A stretch of DNA of 61,149 bases from Xenoacremonium recifei (GCA_012184525.1 WOFQ01000094.1:1-61149), one strand, 5' to 3'. Shown: positions 45,645 to 57,788, numbered from the stretch's first letter. The notes: generated by a model not told the origin, from the letters alone. Made by a program: numbers and translations.

Positions 45645-48467
45645 ATGATGGTCCAATCTGCAGGAACCGAATTTGTTTTCCCAGCGGTACCCATGGTACC
45701 ACCTCCGCCGCCACCAGAACCCCCGTCTTCAGCTCCCGTCTCTCGTTACAGGAGCCTCCGGGGAAAGAGCGTGTCCTCGCCTCGACCGCCCAGGGCTTTC
45801 GACGTCTTCCAGGACCCAGACACCTATGCAAGGGCGGGTGGAAGCTCGACTGATCTGCCGCAGCAAGGCTTGTCCACGGCAACCATAGCGTCTAGGCGTC
45901 GATCCAAGAGCGTCACTGTTGCGCCTACGCGGCTGGGATTCGCCGGCCTGGGCCTGTCACCGTCTGCCACGGGGGGATTGGCTCCCAAAGCCGCGGTGGG
46001 CGCTGTCGGCAACGCGACTCGTCAGCTCCCAGCACGCCATGCTGCTGCGGCACATCTGGCCCCGGTCATTATAGCGCCTGATGGCGCCGAAGTGCCTGAT
46101 CCAGAAGATTTTGGCCCCCCGTCTCCCGCGCCCACTCTCCCCGCTGCCCTGACTCCCAAACCGCTGAACGTGCCATCAATTCTTCGTCGGGTCAAGAGTG
46201 ACGACGCCGTCAAATCGCGATTGTTGCCCACCGATATTGCTCGGCTCAAGTCGCTCAACGACCTCGCATTCCGTAGCAACAACCAGACGGCCGATCGCGT
46301 CGCCCAGCTCGAGCGCGAGGAACGACAGCGCCGCCTGCAGGAAGAGCGGGAGGCTTTGCGCTGGGCCGACGAAGTTGCGCGACTCGAGGCCGAGACTGAC
46401 CGCATCCTCGCTGAGCAGAGGAAACGGGACGCCGTGAGAGCTCGTTCGCAGGCGACACCTCCGCCAAAGCCGCGATACCTCATTCTTGAAAAGTTTACCT
46501 TCTTGTCTCGGAGCCGGAGATCGAATGCGACCAACAGCCAGCCCGGAACGCCAAGCCCAACGGCGCCCACGGTCTTTTCCCTCGATTTCAGCCGCACCTC
46601 CAGCATTGAGAGCCCTCTCTCGCCATCGCTTGAGAGAATGAGCTTCATTGAACAGGGCGGAAAGGGCATCGTGCCTCAAACCGACGCGCCTACGTCAGCC
46701 ATCAATGGCGGCGAACGTGTAAGTCATCCGTATAAGTGGTCGTGTGACTTGCATCATACTAACCCGCTGCAGCGCGTTACCGTCCGATGCCTCTCCTCGA
46801 CGATTAGTTTGCCAGTCACTGCGGATACAACACCCGTTGACATCCTTTACTCATCTGCAAACCTCATAACACATCGTATTGAGCCTGAAGAGAGCATCAT
46901 CATTGAGTGCTATGTGGAGCTGGGATTAGAGAGGCGACTTCGCCGATATGAGCGCATTCGTGATGTCATGAATTCTTGGGATCGAGACCAGCAGAACTCG
47001 CTTCTCATCTTGACCTACGATATTTCCGAGAACTACTCTGAACTCGACATTTCGTCAGTCCCGCGGACCGATCTGCCGCCGCGAGGATTCTCACTCTACC
47101 TCTACCACTCGTCCCGTCCTGGCAAGTGGAACAAGCGATATATTACCCTCTTGGAGACAGGACAAATGTTTTCCTCGAAGAAGCCTGATGCAAAGCCATC
47201 GGACAAGGATAGCACAGTGCTATGTCACCTGTCGGACTTCGACATCTACACGCCGCGAGAGAGCGAAGTCAGACGCCACCTAAAAGCTCCCAAACGATTC
47301 TGCTACGCTGTCAAGAGTCAACAGAAGACGTTCCTCTTCCCTAATGGAGAAAATTTCGTGCATTTTTTCTGCACTGAAGATCGCGAAATGGCCCACCGAT
47401 TTCAGGAATTGATCCATGGCTGGCGGAGCTGGTATCTGGTCAACAAAAAGGTGGACTTTACCCCCAAGGAACCGCCACCACAGATATCAAAGCGATCAGG
47501 CACCGTCAAACATGGCATCACAAAATCCAAGAGCGTGGTGCAGAGTGGTGCTCATCGCCTACAAGTCTCTGTTGACCAAACGCCATACACTATTGGCGCC
47601 TTTCAACCCCTGCTTGATTTGGATCGTTTCAATAAGCCGCTGGATGATTTCGGCAAAGACTTCCTGGCAGATCCTAAGCCTGAGCAGCCAAAGGAGGCTG
47701 CGAAACCCAAGGCCCTGACCAAGGCCCACGGACAAACTCCTTCGACTCCCCAAAGTTTGAGGAGCGACGGAGAATTCTCCCCCGGCGGTCTTCTTGGAAG
47801 CGGCTATGAAGAGAAGCGCAAACTGGCTGAACGTACTGAACGTCCTGACAGCGACCGATCGAGTGGCCCCTTTACCGAAGGGCCCTCGCTCCTGAACGGA
47901 GGCGTCACCTCGCCGACCAGCCCTCAGGATAAGCCCGAGCCTAGATCTTGGTTCCCCTCTGCAGCGGAGCACACCGCTCGAGAGCGCAGCCGTTCTGTCC
48001 GAGCTCCTCGCCGCCCCGTCACTGCTGACAGCAACGGCAGCAGAAATAACAAGATGCCGCAGCCTTTGGTCAACTTCAACAACTCTCAGGAGCCGTCACG
48101 GCCCCGCCAAGGCGGCCACGGTGTCAAGGCCCCAGGTGGTGGTCCTCTCATCAACTTTGCTACCGGTGGCCAGAACCCAAACATGAACATGTTGCATCGC
48201 AGCAACACTCGAACTGGCCCGCCTCTGTCTAACAGCCAATCTGGCTTCAGCAACGCCAACCCAGGCCATCGTCCTCGCAGCCGGTCCACTGTTGGACTTC
48301 AGCCTATGGGCCGCCGCCATGACGAGATGCCCCCGGTACCTCCGCTGCCTCACCGGTCTATGCGTCGTGAGGGACCCCCGCCGAGGGAAGCGCCTCGTGG
48401 TCGTGACCCGCGACCTCGCGAGCCGCTCATTAACCGGGCCGGCACCACGAACAATTTACGATTCTAG
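45645..48467 (+). CDS. RA-PH domain adaptor protein
   Basis: Exons 45645-46718 and 46773-48467 give 922 residues. The 54-nt intron has GTAAGT, ATACTAACC and CTGCAG but keeps the frame and has no stop. N-terminal region: disordered with a six-proline tract (residues about 16-25); coiled coil about 198-267 (VAQLEREERQRRLQEEREAL). Then a Ras-association domain at about 359-445 (RVTVRCLSSTISLPVTADTT) and a PH domain at about 461-580 (SRPGKWNKRYITLLETGQMF). The tail is long, basic, Pro/Arg-rich and disordered. The RA-PH tandem plus proline-rich tracts is the arrangement of animal MRL (Mig-10/RIAM/lamellipodin) and Grb7 adaptors, so it probably links a Ras-family GTPase and membrane phosphoinositides to polarised growth. 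That role is inference. The ATG at 45648 is an alternative start. Confidence 0.85.
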   Translation: MMVQSAGTEFVFPAVPMVPPPPPPEPPSSAPVSRYRSLRGKSVSSPRPPRAFDVFQDPDTYARAGGSSTDLPQQGLSTATIASRRRSKSVTVAPTRLGFAGLGLSPSATGGLAPKAAVGAVGNATRQLPARHAAAAHLAPVIIAPDGAEVPDPEDFGPPSPAPTLPAALTPKPLNVPSILRRVKSDDAVKSRLLPTDIARLKSLNDLAFRSNNQTADRVAQLEREERQRRLQEEREALRWADEVARLEAETDRILAEQRKRDAVRARSQATPPPKPRYLILEKFTFLSRSRRSNATNSQPGTPSPTAPTVFSLDFSRTSSIESPLSPSLERMSFIEQGGKGIVPQTDAPTSAINGGERVSHPYKWSCDLHHTNPLQRVTVRCLSSTISLPVTADTTPVDILYSSANLITHRIEPEESIIIECYVELGLERRLRRYERIRDVMNSWDRDQQNSLLILTYDISENYSELDISSVPRTDLPPRGFSLYLYHSSRPGKWNKRYITLLETGQMFSSKKPDAKPSDKDSTVLCHLSDFDIYTPRESEVRRHLKAPKRFCYAVKSQQKTFLFPNGENFVHFFCTEDREMAHRFQELIHGWRSWYLVNKKVDFTPKEPPPQISKRSGTVKHGITKSKSVVQSGAHRLQVSVDQTPYTIGAFQPLLDLDRFNKPLDDFGKDFLADPKPEQPKEAAKPKALTKAHGQTPSTPQSLRSDGEFSPGGLLGSGYEEKRKLAERTERPDSDRSSGPFTEGPSLLNGGVTSPTSPQDKPEPRSWFPSAAEHTARERSRSVRAPRRPVTADSNGSRNNKMPQPLVNFNNSQEPSRPRQGGHGVKAPGGGPLINFATGGQNPNMNMLHRSNTRTGPPLSNSQSGFSNANPGHRPRSRSTVGLQPMGRRHDEMPPVPPLPHRSMRREGPPPREAPRGRDPRPREPLINRAGTTNNLRF

Positions 48468-49061
48468 ATGTCAACGGTGTTTCCTCCTTGATGGGCGGAA
48501 GCACGGGGTGTCTAACGAAGCCATGAAGTTTACGGTCAAGAGCCTCTTTGAGGAGGCATCTTGCAGAAATGTTATTTGTTATGCTCGGGCTTGAAAGGTT
48601 ATGGGACGGGAGTCATGGTGGGTTGCAGGTGCTAGAATATTGAAACAAGGAAGACTGTTGCCCTGTGCCGGAACACATTCAAATACCTAGAGAAAAAGGA
48701 GGGCGGGTTCAAGGCGGTTTAGGGCGGAACATGTCCGTGGGTTTTGTTGCTGCATTTCTTTTATTTCGTTGCCGTATTTTGGCGACCATGTGTGCGTTTC
48801 ATTGGGTCTTTCATATGTATCTGAGTCTTTGCGATCTGTTCCCGGGTTTGGGTAGGGGCTCATGTATGTGTCATGACTATATTGGAGGAGGAGTGACGGG
48901 CTACACAGCGATTGAGCAGGCTCTATCTACTTTCATCATGGATCACATATCACACGTCATCCTATTGCTTGTCCGCTGCCGTGAAGTTGTTGGTATAAAA
49001 TTGTGTGCTCTATATTTAAACGGAAGCAAAAGCATCATCTACTTCTACGATGGCTCTTCGT
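48468..49061. other. Convergent intergenic region
   Basis: T/G-rich 3' flank shared by the RA-PH gene and the minus-strand membrane-protein gene. No gene recognised. Confidence 0.5.
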
Positions 49062-50492
49062 CTAGAAACTCTGAGTACTACTACTTGTGCCGCCAAACCC
49101 ATACCGCGGCTGTGCTGCAACCCCAGCCTCATCACCAGCACGACTGGACTCCTTATCCGCATAGTCGACAGCAACCTCGGAAGTCTTGAGAATGCCATTA
49201 TACGTCATAATCTCCTCCTCCGAGGTAGTCGGTGAGTGGCCGCGGATCTGGGAGCGGCCTTTCATATCCTTGAGGGCGAAGCTCTCGTTGTGGTGGCCGC
49301 TGCGGATGGCCGTGGTGGTGCGGGAGCGTTTGTCGGAGGAACGGCCGTACTGGTCGTGCGTGTACTTGTTGTTGGAATTGGACTTGAGCGAGGAGAAGAG
49401 GCGCGGGAACCACTTCATGAAGAGCGGGCGAAGGGCGGGTGCGCAAGCGCAGATGATGGCTAGGTTGGTCTCGACGGCGGAGTAGGTGAAGCGGATGTCG
49501 TGGGTTGGGTCTTTACTGGTTTCGAAATAGGCGGTTTGGATGAGCCATGCGAGGCGGAGGATGCTCATGATGGTGACTCTACAGGGGTCTTTGTTAATAT
49601 CTTCTCCTGATCGGTTTCAGGGGCCCAGGGTGAGAAGTTGGACTTACACGCCACCGGTGAAAAATACGCCGATCAGGGCAAGGCGCACTCTCAAGGGCAA
49701 CTTCAGGCCGATGAAGATCCAGAATGGCAATAGAAGTACCAAAATATCCGTCAAGATGGTCAGGCTTGCTGTAGCGACGTAGAAGGCGTTCATATCGAAA
49801 CATTTACCCTCCGGCGGGTTCACCGCGGCCTTATTCCAGAAATAGCTGACAGGCTTGCATTGAAGGATACAGGCGATGAATATTGAGACCATCAAGGCGA
49901 GGTTGAAGATGATCAATCCGAAGATAGCCTTCCGGACGCCAGTTTTCTGACCGCCTAGGCGAAGAAGAAACAGTAAGGCCGAGGTCTTGACTATGGCGAG
50001 AATCGGGTTGTAGAGGAGCTGAATGGTGAAATTCCATTTCTCGGCGAGCACCCAGTCTGCTTGAGGTGGAATATCGTAGTAGTGTACGCCGATGAAGGCG
50101 GTGCGCATCGATCTGTAGGAGCAGCCAGTCTCGGCGATGGACATTGCCTAAGGGTGTCAGCACCTTTGTCCACATTAGAACACGTTTGAGAAGTCTTTAC
50201 CATCGCAACGGAGATGATGTAGTCATCTATAGTTCCGGTCAGTCTCTCTTTAATATCGTTAGGGCTTCTTGACAGTGGTAGACTTACCCCATCCGATTTG
50301 TTTGGCAGAAAACCGGCCATAGATACGCAAACAGAAGATGACAAATGCAATGGAAGGAAAGAAAAAGAGAATGAAAAATCCAACATGCTGCAGCTTGGAG
50401 TAGGGATATTCGTAATGGCCAGACCCAGCATCACCGTCCGTTGCCCTGGAGTAGACCTCTTGAGCCAGCTCCTCTATCCACTCGTTCCGCAT
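49062..50492 (-). CDS. Rhodopsin/PTH11-type seven-helix membrane protein
   Basis: Minus-strand exons 50492-50288, 50226-50201 (26 nt), 50147-49648 and 49578-49062 give 415 residues; introns are 61, 53 and 69 nt with GTAAGT or GTAAAG donors. After a short extracellular N-terminus come seven hydrophobic helices, the first HVGFFILFFFPSIAFVIFCL, then DDYIISVAM, KWNFTIQLLYNPILAIVKTS, IFGLIIFNLALMVSIFIACI and ASLTILTDILVLLLPFWIFI. Features of the fungal 'rhodopsin domain' (PTH11-related, often labelled integral membrane protein) family are present: the YNPILAIVKTSALLFLLRL helix, the CKPVSYFWNK loop, and GKCFD preceding the next helix. The C-terminal 130 residues are a Ser/Lys/Arg-rich cytoplasmic tail. 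Family members are proposed G-protein-coupled or surface-sensing receptors; no ligand can be inferred here. Confidence 0.88.
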
Positions 50493-53400
50493 GCTGATCT
50501 TGTCGGATCGCTTTCTTCTCTGTCGAAGTTGACGATGTAACGATTCCTCTTTCGAGGAGGGTTGGAGAGTTAAAGCTCCTTCAGGGGCTCAAACTTAATG
50601 GAGGATGTAAGCACGCGAAGCGGAAAAAGTGGCGATTACTTCGGGGTTGAGCCAACCAACCAACCACCTCGCATGCAAGACGCAACTCAAGCTGTCTGGC
50701 TTTCAGCCGCGCAAACTCAAAGTAGAAGGCGATTTCTCGAGGAAGACTCGAAAGGAGAAGAGATCGGGGTCCAGACCGAGCGTTTCGGGGAGATTACACT
50801 CAAAACAATTAGGGCTTCACATGGGAATGTCGCCTCTTCGAGCAGACAGGCCACTCGAGGGCCATCGTATCAATGTTGGGGCCCAAGTACGTAGACTTCT
50901 AGAGCCTTGGCCGAACTCTACAGCCGCCATGCCCGAACCACCAGGTGATGGGTTGTTCCCTGCGTGGTCCCATATTCACGACTCAGTTTGCCCAGCCAAA
51001 TGTTTCAGCCCCCATCGGCCTCGATGAGGATGTCCAGGGAGGGAAACAGCATCAACTGATCGGGTGATTCTGCTAGGACCTGGCTGACTTTAGGGATAGG
51101 CTCCTGGTTCAGAGAGAGGGGAGAGACGCTGCAGATACAGGCTCGAGTTCACTCATGACTATCTTGGTCTTTTCTTCGCTTTTGGTTCACCATTCCTGGC
51201 GAATCATCCGATAGAGAAGTTGCCAATTTCCCCCAGAGACCTTTTGTTGCGATACGCCTGCATGCTCCCACTGACTCTACGCCCAGGGGGGCTTCAGAGT
51301 GGTTCAACCCGCGAAAGGAAGTTATGTGGCCACAGAGGCAGCATGGCCAAACGCCACAAGCAACCATCTCGTCGACTCTCAACCAGGAAACTTACCAGCT
51401 GCCAGGTTCAGGGCTAGAACCCTCTCCACAGAACTATTAGATCCCGCGGCGGGGATGACGCTGGAAGCATCGGCTGGCTTTGCTGATGTGGTGGATGAAC
51501 CCTGATTCCCTGACGGCCCGACAGAGGATCTGCCCACTTGTCTGCTGCAGAACGGCTCGGCCGGCCGTGAGCATTCCTATTCGCAGAGGAGTACCGAGAT
51601 GCATAACGCTCGTAAATGAAGCTTACGTCTATCCCACTGGATCTTGTTGGTTCTTCGAAAATTTGAGGTCAACAAGCTACAAAGTCCAGTGCAGTCTTTC
51701 GTTTCCCAGATTCGCTGAAGTGAAGCCGGATAGCGGGGGAGACGCTAAACAGGTCGCCGCCGTTGCGCCCCAGAGACGGGAACCAAAGTTTGGGCGTCTG
51801 AACGTCCCGCTAGCACATTGTTTATCGACAAGAAGCGTATCTCGTTGCCTAACGGATTGTTTAGCCGTCAATACTAGAGACACAGATAGAATTAATTGCA
51901 AGGAGAGAAGACGGGGAATCAAGTTCCACAATCCTCCGTCTCGCTTGCGCGGATCAGCTCCCGCATTCAAACATTGTCATCCAGGGATGCCTGGGGCATT
52001 ACATTCGGCCGGAAGATCCTGCCCCGCATCCGCATCCCAAATCCAACTACAAACCAACCAACATCCTCTCTCTCCATCTTCTCGCAAGGTTCTCCCTGCC
52101 AATCTCCTCTCGATTCTTCATCATCGCAGCGACTGCAACAGGACTCACGAGAGACTGTTCAGCACAAAAGCAAACTCTCCCTGACGACAACGGGGAATGC
52201 GTACGAACTCTTGAGTCTGGGCCAACATGCAGTTACATCGTGGCCCCTGACATCAGGGCATGTGCAGCGGTGACAGCCCTGACAGGAATGACATGCGACT
52301 ATTTACGCCATATCCTAGATCCCAGTCCCGCGAATCTCGCGAGAGCACTAGATCCAATTTTAGCCATCTCTCCGCGCTGTGTCGCCTGATGTTGCTCAAC
52401 CCATACCGATTACTTGATGCTGACAGTGCAGGCGACAATGGTGATTGGATCATAGGAAGATCATAGCTTCGAGTAGGCATTCAGATCCTATTCCCGCAGG
52501 CGATGAGATCAAGCGAGACATCAAGATGAGCGATAAACGGAGCTTGGCTCGTGATTCTCGGGCACTCGATCCGAGTCGCTTAATTCGCATGGAGAGCCAA
52601 GCAGAGGCCGTTCTAACTGTCACCGAGACACTTTCACCTCGCTCTTTAGTTGCAAAATCATGGGAAATCTAAGCACTTTCTACCTTTTTGGGCCGTCACA
52701 AACTGCCAGACTTTTGGAAGCCCATTCCAGCTCCTTAAGCGAGAGAGTGTTGGTTCAACACAGCTGCTTACCTCTCACCACCCCAGGTACCCGGATTGTG
52801 GGCTTACATGCAACGCGCTGAACCCCGGATGTTCCGTCAGGAGTGCGTCATTTTGAAGGGTCCCTTGACGACGCATGCTAGTCATGAAACATTCGCTTGG
52901 AATCCTCCCAAATGACGAGGTCTATTTCGCTCGGACATAATATCAGTTGTGCATATCTGAGCTTTGTCTTTGGGGCATCTGATGGTCCGCGACGGTCGAG
53001 TGATCGTTTTTCTGGCGCCAAGTGAGGATCGATAGAAGTGACAGATCATCTGCGCATCGAGAATCATTGCCGAAATAACCAACTCCCGGTTAAATGATCA
53101 CCATATTGAACGACATAAGACTACGTTCACAAGTGTTAAGTAGGTGCCAGTTGTCCCGCATGCCACGATCCTTTTGCATTTGGGATCCTTGTCTAGCTCT
53201 TCATCCCCGAGAAGTAAGGTGATGCTACATACTCCGTTGAATGTAGTATTCTCCACAAGAGACGGAAATCAAAGACGGACCGCGGATCGAATCATGGAGC
53301 CATTATTCATCTTATTGGGCTCTGTGACAGCCCATCACTGTACACTACAGCTGCTGGTACACCGAGGTGCCCGAGGGCTCGGTAAATGACAGTGTCATGC

Positions 53401-53576
53401 ACGCTCCTCTCCCCCCCAAAGAGCAGTATTGACGAGAATTGACGCGTTGCACTGCAGGATCCATCATCTGATTCGTCCCGTATACAAAAAGGGCAATCCC
53501 TCTGTGTTCCATCTTTGTCATTCGGACAACTCATTCGGCAGGTAGATGCCAGTCCATCCATCACCACGTGGCCGCC
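50493..53576. other. 3-kb intergenic region, no gene recognised
   Basis: Divergent upstream region of the membrane-protein and FAD-oxidase genes. The longest frame (51486-52184, plus, about 230 codons) is Arg/Cys/Ser-rich with no domain and overlaps equally long frames in other phases, so I do not accept it as a gene. Confidence 0.45.
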
Positions 53577-55658
53577 ATGTTCTTCAAACGGTTCCTGACA
53601 CTCTTGGCTGCAGCTGGTGCGACCATCGCCCAGACCATCGTTGTCGATGGTGAAAAAATGCGTACGACATCCCATCCCATCCCTTTCAGTGTTGTTACTA
53701 AATATTTTTTAAGCTGCCGATCGGGACTCAGTGGCTCCGGCGAGTGAGGAGGTTGTGGTGTCTTCGTCCACTTCCGACTCTATCCCAGCATCTGATGCTG
53801 TACAGCTGACCGATGCTGTATTGGCCAACCTCACTGACCTGCAGTTGACCGACATTGATCTCTTTGCTTTCGGTAACAACTCTGAGGACCTAGCCAAACG
53901 GAGCTATTTCGGGAAGTGCAAGACTGCTCCAGGAGATGCGCTGTATCCCAGCACTCTCCTTTGGAAGATCTTTGACCTCCTTCTTGGAGGAGCCCTCATC
54001 AAGACTGTACCTTATGCTTCGCCGTGTTACAAGAACTTCAACAATTATGACGAGGCCATGTGTGATTATATCACCACTAACTGGTACAATGACTCGTACA
54101 TTCAGTGAGCAAATAGTTCCAAGGAAAAAAGTGACTTTGTTCCTAACTCATTTCAAGGATCGACGACCCGACCGCGATAAACTCGATTCTATTTGAAGGT
54201 ATCACTTGTGTGCCCCCAGACATCTCTGTATACGGCACGTCTTGCACTGTCGGTGGCTTCCCCAGCTACTCAGTCAATGTCAGCAACGTCGCCCAGGTTC
54301 AGCTAGCCGTCAACCTGGCCCGTAACTTGAACCTTCGGCTTGTCATCAAGAACACCGGCCACGATTTCGGTGGCAAATCAACTGGCTATGGCGCTCTGTC
54401 AATTTGGACTCATAACCTGAAGTCGTATGAGTTCTACGAGAGTTATACTCAAGGCGACTACACTGGCCCAGCTTTCCAATTTGGCGTCGGCATTCAGGCC
54501 TTTGAACTGTACAAAATTGCCGACGAAAATGGCGTTGTAGTCCTCGGCAGCGAGGGCGAGACCGTCGGTGTCATGGGAGGCTACATTCTGGGTGGCGGCC
54601 ACTCCCCATTGTCACCTCTCTACGGTATGGCATCAGATTCTGTGCTCTCAATGAACGTGGTCACTGCCGATGGCCGCTTCATCACTGCCAGCGACAAAGA
54701 GAATTCGGATCTCTTCTGGGCTCTTCGTGGCGGCGGTGGCTCAACCTACGGCGTAGTCACTTCCATAGTAGTCAAGGCTCACCCCAAGCTCGACGTCATC
54801 ACTACTATGAGCTTTACTATTGAATCCGGCGTCGGCAACGTCACAGACGATATGTTTTGGCAGGCAGTTAGGGCATTCTGGGACCGCTTTCCTGAGTTTG
54901 CTCGCGATAACGGAAACTACGAGTATTTCACCATCGACAAGGGCACGACCGGCTACACCTTGAGCGTGGCTCCCTGGTTCGCACCCAATTTCAACGAGTC
55001 TGCACTCCGGACTCTTGTAGCTCCGCTCTTCGACGATTGGTCAAGCATTGGTGTTGATGTTGATGTTACATTCAATGAGTTTGAGAGCTTTTATGCTGCT
55101 TGGTCATCTGGCTTCGCACTCGAGCCTTGGGCCTCAACGACCATTCGCCAGGCTAGCCAGCTTCTTCAGGTCGACCGATGGGACAACGAGACGGTAACCA
55201 ACACCACATTTGAGGCCGTCAAGGCCACCATCGAGGACGGCTTGTACTTCATTGCCTTCAACATCTGGGCCGGCGTTGAGGGATATCCTGACACAGCTGT
55301 CAACCCCGGCTGGCGAACCGCCATCGTCCACGCTATCGGTGCAGCCCTCTGGGACGATGCCGCCGACGAGGCCACCAAGAAGGCGGCGTCGGACAAGCTC
55401 ACATTTGACTGGATGCAGAGCTGGCGGGACGTTTCGCCGGTGGTCCGGGCCTATATGTCCGAGTCGGACTACATCCAGCCCGACTTCCAGGAGTGCTTCT
55501 GGGGGGAGAACTATGCACGCGCGTTGGAGCTCAAGAAGATGTGGGATCCTTCGGACGTTTTCTATGCAACCAATGCCGTCGGATCAGAGAAATGGGCGCT
55601 TCAGGGGATGATGTTTGGGAACCTCCCTGATCAGAATAGCAAGTTGTGTCTGGCTTGA
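53577..55658 (+). CDS. Secreted FAD-linked oxidase, berberine-bridge type
   Basis: Exons 53577-53661, 53714-54104 and 54158-55658 give 658 residues; introns are 52 nt (TTACTAAAT) and 53 nt (TCCTAACT). A signal peptide (MFFKRFLTLLAAAGATIAQ) precedes an N-terminal region with cysteines (CKTAPGD, SPCYKNF, MCDYI). The FAD-binding PCMH domain spans about 180-360. It contains NTGHDFGG with His near 227, the usual site of covalent FAD attachment, and GGYILGGGHSPLSPLYG near 299-315. The C-terminal BBE segment near 597-640 includes FQECFWGENYARALELKKMW. Such enzymes oxidise alcohols, sugars or alkaloid-like substrates outside the cell or in the secretory pathway. Substrate cannot be told; there are no neighbouring biosynthetic genes. 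Confidence 0.92.
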
Positions 55659-57788
55659 GTACGATGGGGTGGGTTAGATTCCAGGTAAATTGCCTGCTGG
55701 GGTTTAAAGCAGTACCTCTGTATAGTCACCATGAGAACCTTATATACATGGATAGTTTAAACGCTGTACTAGTACTCAAATAATGCTTTTATTCCACAGA
55801 ATGTGGTGGTGTTTCCAATGGAAACGGATATTGAATTTAGGAAAACCGAAACCATGAAGATGTGAGTCGTGCATTCCGAGACAATTGGCCATCGAAATAG
55901 ACCTGCCCATAACTACTAGTTCGTGAGGAAGGAAAAAAAGAACTTTGCTTTACAATGTGGGATCTAGGGTAAATTGGGAACCAAGTGTTAAATTTAAAGC
56001 TAAGGGAGCGATGCTCAGTATCGAATCTATCTTCATGGAAATAACACCAATATGTTAGCGCCATGTATAAGGTATTTACGGGATTTGCTGAAGATGCTTG
56101 AGGCGGCATCGTGGATCCTACACCATGCCAAAAGTTGTCAGTCACGGTCTAGGAAATATCCGAGAGGCTCCCATAACGCAAAGGAAACCCAAGGAGTTTC
56201 AGTTGCCATTACGCTGAACTCCCCGCTCTGGATAAGGAGAAAGGCCCCCTTTTTCACCAAGACTCCACCGCCGGCGCAAGTTAGAGCTGGGCGTCAGATG
56301 AATGCTCAATGCGTCTGAAAATTGCGCTGGTTGATCTGGAGTTGGAGACGAGGAAGTAAATCCATAATCGAGATAGGGACAGGGTTGGCCACTGTGTCCG
56401 GTGTTGTTGTTGAGGCTTCGACGTTCAGGGTGGTTCGCGAGTCACACGACCATGATGTAGGAAGGCGACGTGGCTGTGGACGTGGGATGCATGGATTGGA
56501 CGATCCTGGAAGATGATCGTGGGTTTTCTGCGGCTCAAAGCAGGGTGCAGAAGCGGTGGGTTGAGCAGGACGGGAGTCTGGGTGATCGCGGGCTCTCGGG
56601 GTTGAAGATCTGGGTGTTTTTGGGTCGAGGTGAAGTAGCTGACACCAATCTGAGACATCTCATCAGAGCTTCCAGAAGCCTTCTCCCGAGAAGGAAATTG
56701 GCAGCATGTTCCCTGTCACACTGGATGACGTCACGCGCATCCCCCTGTGCTCAGATCATGAGGGGACAGTATCCCTAGATTGCTGCTATATTCGGCCCCG
56801 AGTTCGAATCACGAGTACGAAATGGCGAGTGACAAGTCAGTCTACTTGTACAGAGTAAAGAATAAGGCACGCGCCCCTGTACCGACAACCCGTCGCAAGT
56901 GGATGTCTCGGGCACGTCAACCACGTGGAGAGGGTCCAGGATGGCCGTCCTTCACTGCCATTTGCAGGTCGGCCGCTAAGCAGAGTCAATTCCACAAAAA
57001 GCCTCTTTTTTTCCTTTTTGTATCCGTGGCGGCGGCGCGGTGACATCGGCGGTGGCTTGATAATGTGTAAGTTGGTGAGAGTGTCTACAGAGGCCCTTGC
57101 GCTGAGGATCATATGTAACGCCTCGCTCCACCCACATAGGCGAGAACAAAGTGCAAGATTGTCTGTCAGCTTCCGCATTCTTAGACACAAAAAAAAGGAG
57201 ACGGTGTGCAGAAACACATTACGTCGGGGCTGAAAGACGAGATCACCTAAAAGGAGACAGACCCCAACGAACATGGATTTAGCCAGCGCCAGCCCGGCCT
57301 AGTGCTAGCGGGTGCTGGGGCAGGCTTCAGGGGCCTGTGGCGATTCGTTCAGCAGCGGCGGCCATGGGGAAATATAGTGGAGGGGAGTGCTAGGCTAGGC
57401 AATCTGCAGCGGCTTAATGCCTTGTTCATTTCCGGGTCTGGCTGAGCGCGGTGCTGGGCTGGGGGCTGGCAGCACAGGACAGGACAGGACAGGCAACCTA
57501 GAGGCAGGAGCACCTCAGGCAAATCTCACGGCACCTTCTTTGAGCGAGCAATTCGACCTCATCTCAACTTCGCCTCTTTCCAGTCAGCCGCTTTTCCCCT
57601 CTTCTCACCTCTCTCTCTTCTTTCTTGCTCTCCATCTGTTCTCCGTTGCCTCAACCTCTCTGTGCGGGCCTCTCGTCTCCCCTTCGCCTGCCCATCCCCT
57701 GCCGGGGTCTCTTGCGTGCGCAGTCTCTAATCCTGGACGACGTCCGGCTCGGCACTCTGTCCGGCCTCTCAACGTCCCCCAAATCCAA
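55659..57788 (+). promoter_or_regulatory. Intergenic region and long leader of the HET gene
   Basis: No gene recognised. An acagg tandem word occurs at about 57476-57496. From about 57540 to 57690 the plus strand is C/T-rich (cctctttccagtcagccgct and on), fitting a promoter/leader. The frame of the HET gene is open here back to an ATG at 57417, but the encoded sequence looks like translated leader. Confidence 0.45.

Noticed and set aside
51480..52184. 234-codon open frame on the plus strand
   Set aside because: Non-ATG start, Arg/Cys/Ser-rich composition, overlapping long frames in other phases and no domain or splice signals.
56780..56840. gagttcgaatcacg resembling a tRNA B box
   Set aside because: No matching A box or cloverleaf could be built from the upstream sequence.
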